Assembly (NCBI GenBank): GCA_009726135.1 | Contig: WLIQ01000005.1 | Span: forward strand, 1-46,628 | Direction of reading: 5' to 3' | Source: Actinomycetota bacterium | GTDB taxonomy: Bacteria; Actinomycetota; Actinomycetes; Nanopelagicales; Nanopelagicaceae | Length of the DNA stretch: 46,628 nucleotides | In this document: positions 27,181 through 36,769 of the stretch, one piece after another | Layout of the letters: every line of letters begins with the position of its first letter | Numbering within the stretch: the stretch's first letter is position 1 | Made by a program: the position numbers and the translations under genes | The notes under the pieces: model-generated | Databases searched by the model: none | The model's input: the letters and a program-made list of their open reading frames with translations, nothing else | What the model was told of the DNA's origin: nothing

Positions 27181-30100
27181 ATGTCGTTTCGCGCAATCCC
27201 TGCAGCTGTTGATCTGCCTGCCGTAGAACATGAGATTTTAAAGTTCTGGCGCGATAACGCAATTTTCGAAAAAACTGTTTCGGCTCGCGAAGGTGCACCA
27301 GCCTGGATGTTTTATGAAGGCCCACCCACTGCCAATGGAATGCCTGGGACGCACCACATTGAAGCGCGTGTATTTAAAGATGTCTTTCCGCGTTTTCACA
27401 CAATGAAAGGCAAACATGTAATCCGCAAAGCAGGGTGGGATTGCCATGGTTTACCGGTTGAAATTGCAGTTGAAAAAGAACTTGGCTTTGCTGGCAAAGG
27501 CGATATCGAAAAATATGGAATAGCTGCCTTTAACGATAAATGCCGTGAGTCTGTGCAACGTCATGTTGGTGCCTTCACTGACATGACTCACCGAATGGGA
27601 TTTTGGGTGGATTTCGATGAAGCATATTGGACTATGTCACCTGAATATGTTGAAAGCGTGTGGTGGTCACTCAAAGAAATCTGGAAAAAAGGTTTACTGG
27701 TTCAAGACCATCGTGTTGCACCATATTGCCCGCGTTGTGGAACTGGACTCTCTGATCACGAATTAGCTCAAGGATATGAAACAGTCATTGATCCATCAGT
27801 GTTCGTTCGATTCCCCGTTACTTCTGGTGAATTAGTAAATCTCAGCGCTAGTTTCCTTGTTTGGACAACTACACCGTGGACTTTAGTATCTAATACTGCA
27901 ATCGCAGTTCACCCCGAGGTCGACTATGTTGCTGTAGAAGTAACGGTTGATGAAGTAAGTGAAGTATTAATAGTTGCAGAAGCCCTCATTGAAAGCGTTA
28001 AAGGTGAGAAGAAAATTCTCAAGAAGATGCTCGGCAAAGATCTGGAGCGCATCACATATAAGCGTCCATTTGATTTTGTAGAAATCCCAGACTCGCACTT
28101 TGTAGTTTTAGCCACATACGTAACCACCGAAGATGGAACTGGTTTAGTTCATCAGTCCCCTGCTTTTGGCGCTGATGACTTGGCGGTTTGTCGAGCATAC
28201 GGATTACCTGTCATTAATCCGATTGCACCAGATGGTCATTTCTTAAAGGAAGTACCTGTTGTTGGCGGAATGTTCTTTAAAGATTCTGACAAAGTTCTAG
28301 TTAAAGAGTTAAAGTCACGGGGTGTTTTGTACAAGCACCAACCATACGAGCACACATATCCGCACTGCTGGCGCTGCCATACCGCGCTTATGTATTACGC
28401 ACAGCCATCGTGGTATATCCGCACAACTTCAATCAAAAATGCATTACTTCGCGAAAATGCGGCAACCGATTGGCATCCAGAAACTATTAAAGAAGGACGT
28501 TACGGTGACTGGCTCAATAACAATATTGACTGGGCGTTATCTCGAAATCGCTACTGGGGCACTCCACTGCCAATTTGGCGTTGTGAAAATAAGCATGAAA
28601 TTTGTGTTGATTCCTTAGCTGAACTTGGTGCTTTAGCCGGACAAGAGCTATCAAATTTAGATCCGCACCGACCATTTGTTGATGACATTACTTTTGGTTG
28701 TGCCGAATGCGATTCAACGATGGTTCGTGTCCCCGAAGTTATTGACTGCTGGTATGACTCTGGTGCAATGCCCTTTGCTCAATGGGGCTATCCGCATAAA
28801 GAAGGCTCAATAGAGAAATTCAAAGAGTCCTACCCTGCTGACTTTATTTGTGAAGCTATAGATCAAACACGTGGCTGGTTCTACACATTGATGACAATTG
28901 GAACGTTAGTTTTTGATAAGTCCTCCTATAAAACCGTTCTCTGCCTAGGCCATATTTTAGATAAAGACGGACGCAAGATGAGTAAGCACGTAGGCAATGT
29001 GTTAGAGCCAATGGCGTTGATGGATCAACATGGCGCCGATGCAGTGCGCTGGTACATGCTGGCAGCCGGTTCACCATGGGCTGCTCGCCGAGTCGGACAT
29101 GAAGCAATTAATGAAGTTATTCGTAAAACTTTATTGACGTACTGGAATACCGTTTCTTTCCACGCGCTCTATGCCAATGCCTCAAATTTTGATTTGAGTT
29201 TGCGAACTAAGGTCGCTGATCGGCCACTTATGGATCGCTGGATTATTTCTGAACTCAATCTTTTGATTGAAGAAGTCGATGCCGCACTCACTGACTTTGA
29301 CTCACAGGTAGCCGGACGTGCACTTGCTCGATTTATCGATGATCTTTCAAACTGGTATGTGCGCCGTTCGCGTCGTAGGTTCTGGGATGGCGATGTCAGC
29401 GCGCTCTCAACGCTTCATGAATGCTTAGTGACTCTGACCCAGCTTCTCTCACCGATGGTTCCATTTATTACTGAACAAGTGTGGCAAGAGTTAGTCATTC
29501 CTGCGGATTCATCGGCTGTAGCTTCTGTGCACCTTTCAGATTTCCCAGTTGCAAATGCAGAAGTTATCGATCGCGAACTAGGTAACCAAGTCGCATTAAC
29601 TCGACGAATCGTTGAACTTGGTCGGGCATCACGCGCCGAATCTGGAATCAAGATTCGCCAGCCTTTAGGTCGCGCGCTGATAGCTGCCAGTGGTTGGGCT
29701 GCGCTGCCAGAACAAATGCGTGAGCAAATTGCAGATGAACTCAACGTTGTTGATTTGCAAGATATAGCTAACGCAGATGGCGATCTAGTTAATATCTCAA
29801 TTAAAGCTAACTTTAAAAGCCTTGGAGCAAAATATGGCGGTGCTGTTCAAGAGATTGCTAAGGCGATTGCAGCAACTGATGCCACTTTACTAGTTAAGAC
29901 TTTGCGGGCTTCTGGCACCACCACACTCGGAACATGGGAAATCTCCCTAGATGATCTTGTTGTAACTGAAGTTCCAAAGACTGGGTGGATGGTTGCTTCA
30001 CATGAAGGAGAAAGTGTGGCCCTTGATTTAGAGCTCACTCCGACCCTGATTTCGGCCGGACACGTTCGTGAAGTCATTCGCTTTATTCAAGAACGAAGAA

Positions 30101-30294
30101 AGAGCGATGGATTTGAAATTTCAGATCGCATCAACATTGTGTGGAACGCATCTGCTGACATTGCAGCAGCTATTGCCGGCGATGAAATCCACATCAAAGA
30201 TGAAGTTCTTGCGCTATCTATGGTTTTGAACTCTTCGTTAACAATTGAAGAAAATGAACTTGGGATTGCTGTCGAACTTACTAAAGCTGGCTAA
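27181..30294 (+). CDS. ileS: Isoleucyl-tRNA synthetase
   Basis: Charges tRNA-Ile with isoleucine and edits Val-tRNA. The start is the ATG at 27181 (1037 aa), behind GGAGG in the T-box leader; the frame is open 58 codons further up, but that part is leader RNA. The HIGH-type motif is GMPGTHH (53-59) and the KMSKS-type loop is KMSKH (599-603). The GWDCHGLPVEI and WTTTPWTL motifs mark the catalytic and editing (CP1) domains. The anticodon-binding domain follows from about 680. Motif variants and length fit the eukaryote-like IleRS2 class, which is often intrinsically less sensitive to mupirocin (inference). It is the only plus-strand gene, and its 3' end overlaps yggT by 14 bp tail-to-tail. Confidence 0.97.
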   Translation: MSFRAIPAAVDLPAVEHEILKFWRDNAIFEKTVSAREGAPAWMFYEGPPTANGMPGTHHIEARVFKDVFPRFHTMKGKHVIRKAGWDCHGLPVEIAVEKELGFAGKGDIEKYGIAAFNDKCRESVQRHVGAFTDMTHRMGFWVDFDEAYWTMSPEYVESVWWSLKEIWKKGLLVQDHRVAPYCPRCGTGLSDHELAQGYETVIDPSVFVRFPVTSGELVNLSASFLVWTTTPWTLVSNTAIAVHPEVDYVAVEVTVDEVSEVLIVAEALIESVKGEKKILKKMLGKDLERITYKRPFDFVEIPDSHFVVLATYVTTEDGTGLVHQSPAFGADDLAVCRAYGLPVINPIAPDGHFLKEVPVVGGMFFKDSDKVLVKELKSRGVLYKHQPYEHTYPHCWRCHTALMYYAQPSWYIRTTSIKNALLRENAATDWHPETIKEGRYGDWLNNNIDWALSRNRYWGTPLPIWRCENKHEICVDSLAELGALAGQELSNLDPHRPFVDDITFGCAECDSTMVRVPEVIDCWYDSGAMPFAQWGYPHKEGSIEKFKESYPADFICEAIDQTRGWFYTLMTIGTLVFDKSSYKTVLCLGHILDKDGRKMSKHVGNVLEPMALMDQHGADAVRWYMLAAGSPWAARRVGHEAINEVIRKTLLTYWNTVSFHALYANASNFDLSLRTKVADRPLMDRWIISELNLLIEEVDAALTDFDSQVAGRALARFIDDLSNWYVRRSRRRFWDGDVSALSTLHECLVTLTQLLSPMVPFITEQVWQELVIPADSSAVASVHLSDFPVANAEVIDRELGNQVALTRRIVELGRASRAESGIKIRQPLGRALIAASGWAALPEQMREQIADELNVVDLQDIANADGDLVNISIKANFKSLGAKYGGAVQEIAKAIAATDATLLVKTLRASGTTTLGTWEISLDDLVVTEVPKTGWMVASHEGESVALDLELTPTLISAGHVREVIRFIQERRKSDGFEISDRINIVWNASADIAAAIAGDEIHIKDEVLALSMVLNSSLTIEENELGIAVELTKAG

Positions 30295-30562
30295 CTAATC
30301 CCATAAGAAGTTGAACTCCGAAAAAGAGTACGATGAAACTTAGATCCAGGCTGACTGCACCTAGTCGAAGTGGTGGAATGAAACGTCCAACAAATCTCAT
30401 GGGCTTATCGGTAATCCCGTAAACAAGTTCCACGAGCAGTAACCCAATTCCCTTTGGGCGCCAATTGCGTGCAAACATTCGCACATAGTCAAGAATCAAA
30501 CGCGCAAGTAGAGCAAAGAGAAATAGTTGAAGGACGTCAGCTAGCAACGTTCCGATGCGCAC
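30281..30562 (-). CDS. YggT family membrane protein
   Basis: A 93-residue protein with two membrane helices (about 5-25 and 68-90) separated by a loop with YVRMFARNWRPKG and ITDKPMRFVGRFIPPLR, the conserved YggT pattern. Its function is not firmly known; it lies beside sepF in most Actinobacteria and Firmicutes (YlmG) and is linked to division-site or membrane organisation. The start is GTG (30562), 6 bp after sepF. The final 14 bp overlap the convergent end of ileS. The divIVA gene that usually follows is missing here. Confidence 0.9.
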   Translation of the reverse strand: MRIGTLLADVLQLFLFALLARLILDYVRMFARNWRPKGIGLLLVELVYGITDKPMRFVGRFIPPLRLGAVSLDLSFIVLFFGVQLLMGLVSQL

Positions 30563-30568
30563 TAAAAA

Positions 30569-31045
30569 TTAACCTTGATTAAAAAAACTTGCTTGCGCAG
30601 CTGCTGATTTGTCTTCGGTATCGATTGAGACATTTGCAGGAGACAAAAGAAATACTTTCTTAGTAACTCGCTCAATAGTTCCATGCAAACCAAATGCAAG
30701 GCCACTTGCAAAATCAACTAAACGCTTGTGCTCTGATTCATCCATATCTGTTAAATTAATTATTACTGGATTACCTAAACGAAAATGCTCGCCAATTGTG
30801 CGAGCTTCGTTGTAAAAACGTGGATGCAAAGTAACGATTCGATCAAGGACCGGCAGATCAAGTTGTGGGACATCTTGAACTGATGATGAAGTAACCACAG
30901 AAGAGACTGATTGCGGTGCACGCGCCTTGATTCGAACTTCACTTGACCCCATCGTTGAAGATGTTGGTGAAACAACTGATGTATCGAATTCTGGGTCGTC
31001 CATCAAACCTAAGTAGTTTGCGACGCGCTTGAGTGCATTAGCCAT
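30569..31045 (-). CDS. sepF: Cell division protein SepF
   Basis: Membrane anchor and bundler of FtsZ. It has 158 residues. The N-terminal helix MANALKRVANYLGLM is the probable membrane-binding amphipathic segment. A variable serine-rich linker (about 20-65) follows, then the SepF domain (about 66-150; LHPRFYNEARTIGEHFRLGNP, INLTDMDESEHKRLVDFASG, VFLLSPANV). Essential for Z-ring attachment in Actinobacteria, which lack FtsA. It lies between yggS and yggT. Confidence 0.95.
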   Translation of the reverse strand: MANALKRVANYLGLMDDPEFDTSVVSPTSSTMGSSEVRIKARAPQSVSSVVTSSSVQDVPQLDLPVLDRIVTLHPRFYNEARTIGEHFRLGNPVIINLTDMDESEHKRLVDFASGLAFGLHGTIERVTKKVFLLSPANVSIDTEDKSAAAQASFFNQG

Positions 31046-31066
31046 AAGTAAAAGATACTCGCCGGA

Positions 31067-31729
31067 CTAGCGTGAACCCAGGATTGAGCTGCCAATCCGA
31101 ATGTGTGTCGCTCCGAGGGCAATAGCTTCTTCAAAGTCCCCACTCATGCCAGCAGATAATTTATCCGCCTTAGGAAAATCAACCATAAAAGCCTTATGAA
31201 TTAATGATAATTGGGAAAAAGCTTCCAATGGTTGCACCCCTAACGGTGCCACTGCCATGAGACCAACCAGTCGATGCCGGGATGAATTCCCAATCGCTGT
31301 AGCTAACTCATGGAGTTTTTCGGTACTTGCTCCCCCACGTCCAGTGGAACCATCGAGTGAGACTTGGCAAAATATCTCTAACGAGTGGGGTGCAATTTTC
31401 TCGATGATTTCAAAATGCTTCATTTCATCTAGTGAATGGATCACGTTGCTCCAAGAAGTAATAGATTTCAATTTGTTGCTCTGAATCTGTCCTTGAAAAT
31501 GCCACGTACCGGCAACGCTGGCTGCTTTAGGGGCGGCATCCGAATCTCGATTTTCACCAAAATTTGAAATACCCAGCTGCGAAAGTATGTCGACATCACT
31601 TGCCGGAAATGTCTTTGTCACAGCAATCAAAGTGATCTCATCTTCACTTCGACCAGCAAGCGCTGCAGCCTTAGCAATACGTTCTTGGACTGCCGCTAAA
31701 TTCGAGGCAATTTCATCGTAGCGGTTCAT
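31067..31729 (-). CDS. YggS/PLPBP family PLP-homeostasis protein
   Basis: Binds pyridoxal phosphate without known catalysis and helps keep free PLP and amino acid pools in balance. I use the ATG at 31729 (220 aa), which overlaps the pgeF stop by 4 bp and has GGGG ten bases upstream; another ATG two codons earlier is possible. It has an alanine-racemase-like barrel with PLP lysine K39 (IAVTKTFP). NFGENR, WHFQGQIQSNK, GLMAVAPLG and the C-terminal IRIGSSILGSR are typical of the family. Confidence 0.94.
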   Translation of the reverse strand: MNRYDEIASNLAAVQERIAKAAALAGRSEDEITLIAVTKTFPASDVDILSQLGISNFGENRDSDAAPKAASVAGTWHFQGQIQSNKLKSITSWSNVIHSLDEMKHFEIIEKIAPHSLEIFCQVSLDGSTGRGGASTEKLHELATAIGNSSRHRLVGLMAVAPLGVQPLEAFSQLSLIHKAFMVDFPKADKLSAGMSGDFEEAIALGATHIRIGSSILGSR

Positions 31730-32385
31730 AACCATATTACCCCGGCAGTTCTGCCCGTGATGTTATGACGTCGATAAGAAAAATACTCTTGGTTTTCTAA
31801 CGTACAAACCGTAGATGCCTCATAAGTGACTCCTTCGGATACCAAAACTGCACTGAGCGCTTTTGGCAGATCTAGCGAGGGCGTATGTTGCAACGTAAGC
31901 GATAGTGCCGATGGATGTAGCGTGCACACTTCATCGGCCATGGCTTGTGGAACTTCATAACACCGTCCACAAATCGAGGGTCCCAACTGTGCATGAATAT
32001 CACGTGCACCTAAATTTCGCATCGCATCAATAGTTTTGCTCGCTAAAGAATTCACCAAACCGCGTCTACCAACATGCACTGCACCAACAACGTTTGCAGA
32101 GCTAAGCAGTAATGGAATGCAATCTGCGACCATAACCGCTAGTGCGATTCCGGGAATTTTCGTGATGAGGGCATCACAGGTTGGTTCAGAAATAATCTGC
32201 GTTATTTCTACAACATTATCTCCATGGATCTGATTCATAAACTGCAATGATCCCGTGGATTTGGCAAGTAAATCGCGATTCAAGGCAACGCTTTCGGGAT
32301 CATCACCAACGTGATGGGCAAGATTAAATGACTCAAATGGCGCATGGCTTGCGCCATTGCGCCTAGAGGTAAAGACGCTAGGCAA
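31726..32385 (-). CDS. pgeF: Laccase-domain protein, PgeF/YfiH family
   Basis: A 219-residue member of the multicopper polyphenol oxidase (YfiH/YlmD) family. Conserved metal/active-site residues are visible: H in QIHGDNVV, C in VADCIPLLL and H in GAVHVGRRG, with GPSICGRCYEV as a further signature. E. coli YfiH corrects peptidoglycan amino acid errors (L-Ser for L-Ala on UDP-MurNAc), and other members act on purine nucleosides. The location beside ftsZ and mur genes suits a cell-wall quality-control role, but this is inference. The start is TTG (32385) with AAGGA upstream, 6 bp after ftsZ. Confidence 0.92.
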   Translation of the reverse strand: MPSVFTSRRNGASHAPFESFNLAHHVGDDPESVALNRDLLAKSTGSLQFMNQIHGDNVVEITQIISEPTCDALITKIPGIALAVMVADCIPLLLSSANVVGAVHVGRRGLVNSLASKTIDAMRNLGARDIHAQLGPSICGRCYEVPQAMADEVCTLHPSALSLTLQHTPSLDLPKALSAVLVSEGVTYEASTVCTLENQEYFSYRRHNITGRTAGVIWL

Positions 32386-32391
32386 TTGTCC

Positions 32392-33525
32392 TTACTTCAT
32401 AAAGTCTGGAACGTCGATTTCATCTTCAGATACGAGTTCTTCAAATGTAATGCGGCGACGTGGAGTTGGTTCTGTATCTAATTCCAATGCAACTGAGATT
32501 GGATCATTGCTTGGAATTGGATTGGATACTCCACCAAGAGTTGCCGCATCGATAACGGGAGTGACCACCTTGCGAGGTTCTCCCCCTTCAAAGCCAGCTG
32601 CAACGACGGTGATACGTACTTCATCACCAAGGGCGTCATCAATAGTTGTTCCAAATATAAATTTGGCATTGGGATGAACTGCTGACTGTACTAATTCACA
32701 CGCTTCATTAACTTCAAAGAGGCCAAGATCAGAGCCACCGGAAATCGAAAGAAGCACTCCCATGGCCCCATCGATAGATGCTTCCAGAAGTGGTGAGGAG
32801 ATAGCTAGTTCAGCCGCACGTAGTGCGCGGTTTTCTCCGCGGGCAGAACCAATTCCCATTAATGCAGATCCCGCGCCAGACATAACCGCTTTGACATCGG
32901 CAAAGTCCAAGTTAATTAATCCAGGCTGAGTAATTATTTCGGTTATTCCTTGAACGCCTGAAAGTAAAACTTGATCTGCGCTTTTGAATGCGTCGGCTAA
33001 AGTTATTGTGCGATCTGAAATTGCTAGTAAGCGATCATTTGGGATAACTATTAACGTATCGACTTCAGAACGCAAAGCTTCTATGCCAACATCTGCTTGA
33101 GCTGAACGCAATTTTGCTTCAAAAGAAAATGGTCGAGTTACAACACCAATTGTTAATGCTCCGATATCTTTTGCAATCTTTGCAACAATTGGCGCCGCTC
33201 CTGTTCCTGTTCCGCCACCTTCGCCCGCAGTTACAAACACCATATCTGCGCCACGTAAAATCTCTTCAATATCATCTGCGTGATCTAACGCCGCTTCGCG
33301 ACCTTTTTCAGGATCCATTCCAGCGCCGAGTCCGCGAGTGGTTTTGCGTCCAATATCTAATTTCACATCGGCATCACTCATTAATAAATGTTGCGCATCT
33401 GTGTTAATCGCAATGAACTCAACGCCTTTAAGTCCGACATCAATCATTCGATTAATTGCATTTACTCCACCGCCACCAATACCAACAACTTTGATGACTG
33501 CTAAATAATTCTGCGGTGAAGCCAC
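32392..33525 (-). CDS. ftsZ: Cell division protein FtsZ
   Basis: Tubulin-like GTPase forming the division ring. It has 377 residues. The nucleotide-binding [11 protein letters not shown] (17-27) and tubulin signature GGGTGTG (103-109) are intact, with the T7 synergy loop [11 protein letters not shown]. The linker (about 317-366) is short. The C-terminal peptide [10 protein letters not shown] is the conserved docking tail for SepF. The start is GTG (33525) behind a perfect AAGGAGGT. This is the strongest ribosome site in the block, fitting the high FtsZ level needed. Confidence 0.98.
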   Translation of the reverse strand: MASPQNYLAVIKVVGIGGGGVNAINRMIDVGLKGVEFIAINTDAQHLLMSDADVKLDIGRKTTRGLGAGMDPEKGREAALDHADDIEEILRGADMVFVTAGEGGGTGTGAAPIVAKIAKDIGALTIGVVTRPFSFEAKLRSAQADVGIEALRSEVDTLIVIPNDRLLAISDRTITLADAFKSADQVLLSGVQGITEIITQPGLINLDFADVKAVMSGAGSALMGIGSARGENRALRAAELAISSPLLEASIDGAMGVLLSISGGSDLGLFEVNEACELVQSAVHPNAKFIFGTTIDDALGDEVRITVVAAGFEGGEPRKVVTPVIDAATLGGVSNPIPSNDPISVALELDTEPTPRRRITFEELVSEDEIDVPDFMK

Positions 33526-33659
33526 TTGTAACCTCCTTGAGAACCATTAACCTCTACTTGAGGCTTATAATTCAACGTTTTCTATAGGGCGAACGTAAAG
33601 TGCCAAGGGCTCTTAATCAAATACCGACATGATTTATTTATTGTGTCGTCAAAAGATTT
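33526..33659 (-). promoter_or_regulatory. ftsZ: ftsQ-ftsZ intergenic region with ftsZ ribosome site and possible promoters
   Basis: The longest non-coding gap inside the division operon (134 bp), clearly AT-rich. It ends in AAGGAGGT (33538-33531) five bases before the GTG of ftsZ. Two -10-like elements, TATAGA (33586-33581) and TATAAG (33569-33564), face ftsZ, but neither has a convincing -35. A short inverted repeat CCTC/GAGG lies at 33563-33551. Extra ftsZ promoters in this position are common in Actinobacteria. The ribosome site is certain, the promoters are inferred. Confidence 0.5.
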
Positions 33660-34301
33660 CTATTTAACGATTGGTGCATGTGGTGCCGATAGATCGATTC
33701 TCTTTACAAGTGCATTTTCGGGTTGTGCCAATAAAGCCTTATAAACCTTTGCTTTTAGATCGTTATCGGTGGACTGCCCCCAACCAATTTCAATAATTCT
33801 GCCTTCCACATTTACTTCTAAGACATAGGCCCCAGTGCTTCGAACTTTTAGGACTACCAAAGCGCTCTTAATTGCATCGGGCAAAGAATTAAAGAAGTTG
33901 GCCGCTACTAATGCAGCTGCGACATCGATGGCTTGAATCTTGGGTAGCGAGGTTTCGGATTTGCCCGGTGCGACAAAGGCCTTGCCTAATGCATCAATTG
34001 CTTGATCGTTGTACATGGCAATCGGTCTACGAGGAGTAATTGCGATTGTGACTTTGCCTGTTATCCAGTTACGAGAGACTTTGGCATCCTGAATGAAATC
34101 AATTTTTTCGTAAGTGGACGCAACTGCCCTTGGTTCAACACGTGCCAGTTTTTCACCAACTTGTACAGTCATCGGTAAATAAGCGGTGGTTCCCTTAATC
34201 TCAACGGAACTAACGGTGAATAGAGTTGACCAACCTAAAGCGTAAGATGCACCAGCCAAGAGAGCAATGGCTAAGAGTGAAATGAGTTTTTTGTTTCTCA
34301 T
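33660..34301 (-). CDS. ftsQ: Cell division protein FtsQ
   Basis: Bitopic divisome protein that recruits FtsL/FtsB and regulates FtsW-FtsI. It has 213 residues: a short cytoplasmic N-terminus, a membrane helix (about 6-24), a POTRA domain (about 28-95; FTVSSVEIKGTT, KVTIAITPRRPIAMY) and the FtsQ beta domain. It lacks the long cytoplasmic tail seen in mycobacterial FtsQ. It starts immediately after the murC stop (TAAATG). Confidence 0.92.
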   Translation of the reverse strand: MRNKKLISLLAIALLAGASYALGWSTLFTVSSVEIKGTTAYLPMTVQVGEKLARVEPRAVASTYEKIDFIQDAKVSRNWITGKVTIAITPRRPIAMYNDQAIDALGKAFVAPGKSETSLPKIQAIDVAAALVAANFFNSLPDAIKSALVVLKVRSTGAYVLEVNVEGRIIEIGWGQSTDNDLKAKVYKALLAQPENALVKRIDLSAPHAPIVK

Positions 34302-35690
34302 TTACCCGAAACGCCGGCTTAATCCATCAACGATGATGGGGGCAAGTGAACTCACATCGCCAGCACCCAGAGTAATAATCACATCTTGTGGTTGTGCGTT
34401 GTCTATGACTGAGTCTGTTACTTCGACGAAGTTGGGAATGTATTCACCATGGTCCATAGCTTCAGTAATTAGTCGAGAAGTGACATCTTGAATGGGTTTT
34501 TCACTTGCTGCATACACTTCAAGAACGATTGCTCTATCGGCAAGATCGAGAACTTTTGCAAATTCTTTATAAAATGCTTTCGTCCGTGAGAATCGGTGTG
34601 GCTGGAAAATAACAATGAGACGTCCATCTCCAGCAAAACGGCGCGCAGCCTGCAAAGTTACGTCGATTTCTGTTGGGTGATGACCGTAGTCATCAATTAC
34701 GCGAATGCCATGAACCGTACCAATAACTTCAAAACGTCGACCCGTCCCACGAAATGTTGCTAATCCAGTTAATAACTCCGCGGCACCAAATCCAAGATTT
34801 AAGCCGGTCGCTAAAACCGCGGCGGCATTTAGCATGTTGTGATGGCCGGGTACTTGTAGTTCGATAAAACCGACAACTTTGCCACGCCAAATTGCCCGTG
34901 CCCTGGAGCTCATAGCTTCGAGTTCAATTGAATCTAGATGCAAATCGCACTCAGCGCCGGTTCCGTAGGAAATAAGGGCGCACGATGTGACAGTCGTAGC
35001 TAAAGCTTTTGCGCCTGCATCATCGGCGCAATATGTAAGAAAACCATCGGTTTTAATTGTTGCCGCAAAATCTCTAAAAGCTTGTGCAACATCCTGCGGA
35101 GTAGCGAAGAAATCCACATGATCATGCTCAACGTTTGTGACGATTGCAGCAAAGGGTCGATATTCAATAAAGGAGCCATCGGATTCATCAGCTTCTGCAA
35201 CAAAGATTTCTCCCGCACCACGGTGAGCATTAGAGCCTGATGCTGTAATCGTTCCACCAATCGCAAAAGAAGGATCGGCTCCGCAAGATTGCAGTGCGAC
35301 GGCCATCATGGATGAAGTTGTAGTCTTGCCATGAGTTCCAGCTACGGCAATACTTTTTGATTCAGACATTAAAATCGAAAGTGCTGCTGCACGAGTTAGC
35401 GTCAATAGATTTAACTCATGAGCACGCATAAGTTCAGGATTATTTGGCGAAATAGCGGTTGAATACACAACTAAATCTGCTCCATCAACATTGGGTGCTT
35501 CATGAGTCGTAGCAATCGTTGCACCTAACGCTTGCAAGGCTTTCACTACCGAGGAATCCTTCGCATCCGAACCACTCACAGTAATTGCGTGAGAAAGTGA
35601 AATTCGAGCCAAGCCACTCATTCCGGCGCCACCGATTCCAATGAAATGGACTCGTTTGCCAATAAGAGATTGCAATGTTGGCATCATCAT
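34302..35690 (-). CDS. murC: UDP-N-acetylmuramate--L-alanine ligase
   Basis: Adds the first amino acid, L-alanine, to UDP-MurNAc in the cytoplasm. It has 462 residues. The N-terminal UDP-binding Rossmann motif GIGGAGMSGLA (18-28), the ATP-binding loop GTHGKT (118-123), and the central NVEHDHVDFF and DDYGHHPTEI motifs identify MurC among Mur ligases. It overlaps murG by 4 bp. No murB or ddl gene lies between murC and ftsQ, as also seen in mycobacteria. Confidence 0.97.
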   Translation of the reverse strand: MMMPTLQSLIGKRVHFIGIGGAGMSGLARISLSHAITVSGSDAKDSSVVKALQALGATIATTHEAPNVDGADLVVYSTAISPNNPELMRAHELNLLTLTRAAALSILMSESKSIAVAGTHGKTTTSSMMAVALQSCGADPSFAIGGTITASGSNAHRGAGEIFVAEADESDGSFIEYRPFAAIVTNVEHDHVDFFATPQDVAQAFRDFAATIKTDGFLTYCADDAGAKALATTVTSCALISYGTGAECDLHLDSIELEAMSSRARAIWRGKVVGFIELQVPGHHNMLNAAAVLATGLNLGFGAAELLTGLATFRGTGRRFEVIGTVHGIRVIDDYGHHPTEIDVTLQAARRFAGDGRLIVIFQPHRFSRTKAFYKEFAKVLDLADRAIVLEVYAASEKPIQDVTSRLITEAMDHGEYIPNFVEVTDSVIDNAQPQDVIITLGAGDVSSLAPIIVDGLSRRFG

Positions 35691-36769
35691 GATTGATTTT
35701 CCAGTGCGTGCTGGGCTAAAGCGGCAATCTTTTGCGCAGCATCAGCATCATGTGTGGAGCCTTGGATCGGTGATTGCCTTGAAGATTCAAGAAGTGAATC
35801 TAATGCAGTTTCTAAATACGCAGCGGTAAAGGTCTTTTGATTAATAATCTCAGCTCGTCCCTCTACAACTAATTCACGTGCATTGTGAAACTGTTCTCCG
35901 TTTCCAATTGGCAGCGGCACGAAAAGAGCGTAACGGCCAAGTGCTCGAAATTCGCTACAAGTCACAGCGCCACTGCGGGCGATGATTAAATCACTGGCCA
36001 AGTAGACATCTGCCATTGCATCAACATAAGCCAACGGCCGGTAAAAATCAGTCGCGACTGGAAGAGTGTTTTTTCGCCCCACCGAGTGAATAACATAGAT
36101 ATTTTTAACCGCTAACGCAGGAAGGGCTTTAGCAATCACAGAGTTGATAGCAACAGATCCTTGTGAGCCACCCATGACAAAAACTAATGATTGATCTGCA
36201 GCCACACCTAGTCGCGCTTTTGCTTCTGTGCGCGCCTTTTTCCAGTCCCTCTCAGACTCTTTGAGAGCATCAGCCACATCACTTCGTAGCGGTAATCCCG
36301 CTATCAATGCATCTGAAAATTTGCCCGAATTAACTGGATTGGCAACTGCTAGATAAGTCGTGAACATGGCTCCTAAACGATTGGCCCAACCTGGCTTGGC
36401 ATTTGCCTCATGAATAACAGTTGGCGTTCTAAGAATTCGTGCCGCGATATAGGAAGGAGCGCTGACATATCCACCAAAACCGATGAGCAAGTCGCTCTCT
36501 TTTAAAATCACATACGATGCTTTTACAGAACTCATCAAATCAAAGGGAATACATAGCCAAGTTAACGAGGGTTTTCGAGAGATTGAGACTTTGGGAATAT
36601 TTAAAATCTTAAAACCCGCAGCTGGTACTAAAATATGTTCCAAACCTTGTTGCGTGCCCAGAAAAGTAATTTCATCCTCTGAATGAAGGCTCTTCCAAAG
36701 TCGAGCTACAGCTAGCGCCGGCTCAATATGTCCTGCAGTGCCACCTCCTGCAAAAACTATCGAAGCCAT
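35687..36769 (-). CDS. murG: UDP-GlcNAc:lipid I N-acetylglucosaminyltransferase
   Basis: Peripheral membrane GT-B glycosyltransferase converting lipid I to lipid II. It has 360 residues. The N-terminal G-loop AGGGTAGHIEPALAVA (7-22), the HEANAKPGWANR motif and the second G-loop MGGSQGSVAIN are conserved. The C-terminal domain binds UDP-GlcNAc (RSGAVTCSE). It overlaps ftsW by 13 bp and murC by 4 bp. Confidence 0.97.
   Translation of the reverse strand: MASIVFAGGGTAGHIEPALAVARLWKSLHSEDEITFLGTQQGLEHILVPAAGFKILNIPKVSISRKPSLTWLCIPFDLMSSVKASYVILKESDLLIGFGGYVSAPSYIAARILRTPTVIHEANAKPGWANRLGAMFTTYLAVANPVNSGKFSDALIAGLPLRSDVADALKESERDWKKARTEAKARLGVAADQSLVFVMGGSQGSVAINSVIAKALPALAVKNIYVIHSVGRKNTLPVATDFYRPLAYVDAMADVYLASDLIIARSGAVTCSEFRALGRYALFVPLPIGNGEQFHNARELVVEGRAEIINQKTFTAAYLETALDSLLESSRQSPIQGSTHDADAAQKIAALAQHALENQS

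Noticed and set aside
34302..34302. Loss of murB and ddl between murC and ftsQ as a lineage-specific deletion
   Set aside because: Mycobacteria show the same murC-ftsQ adjacency, so this is the ordinary actinobacterial arrangement.
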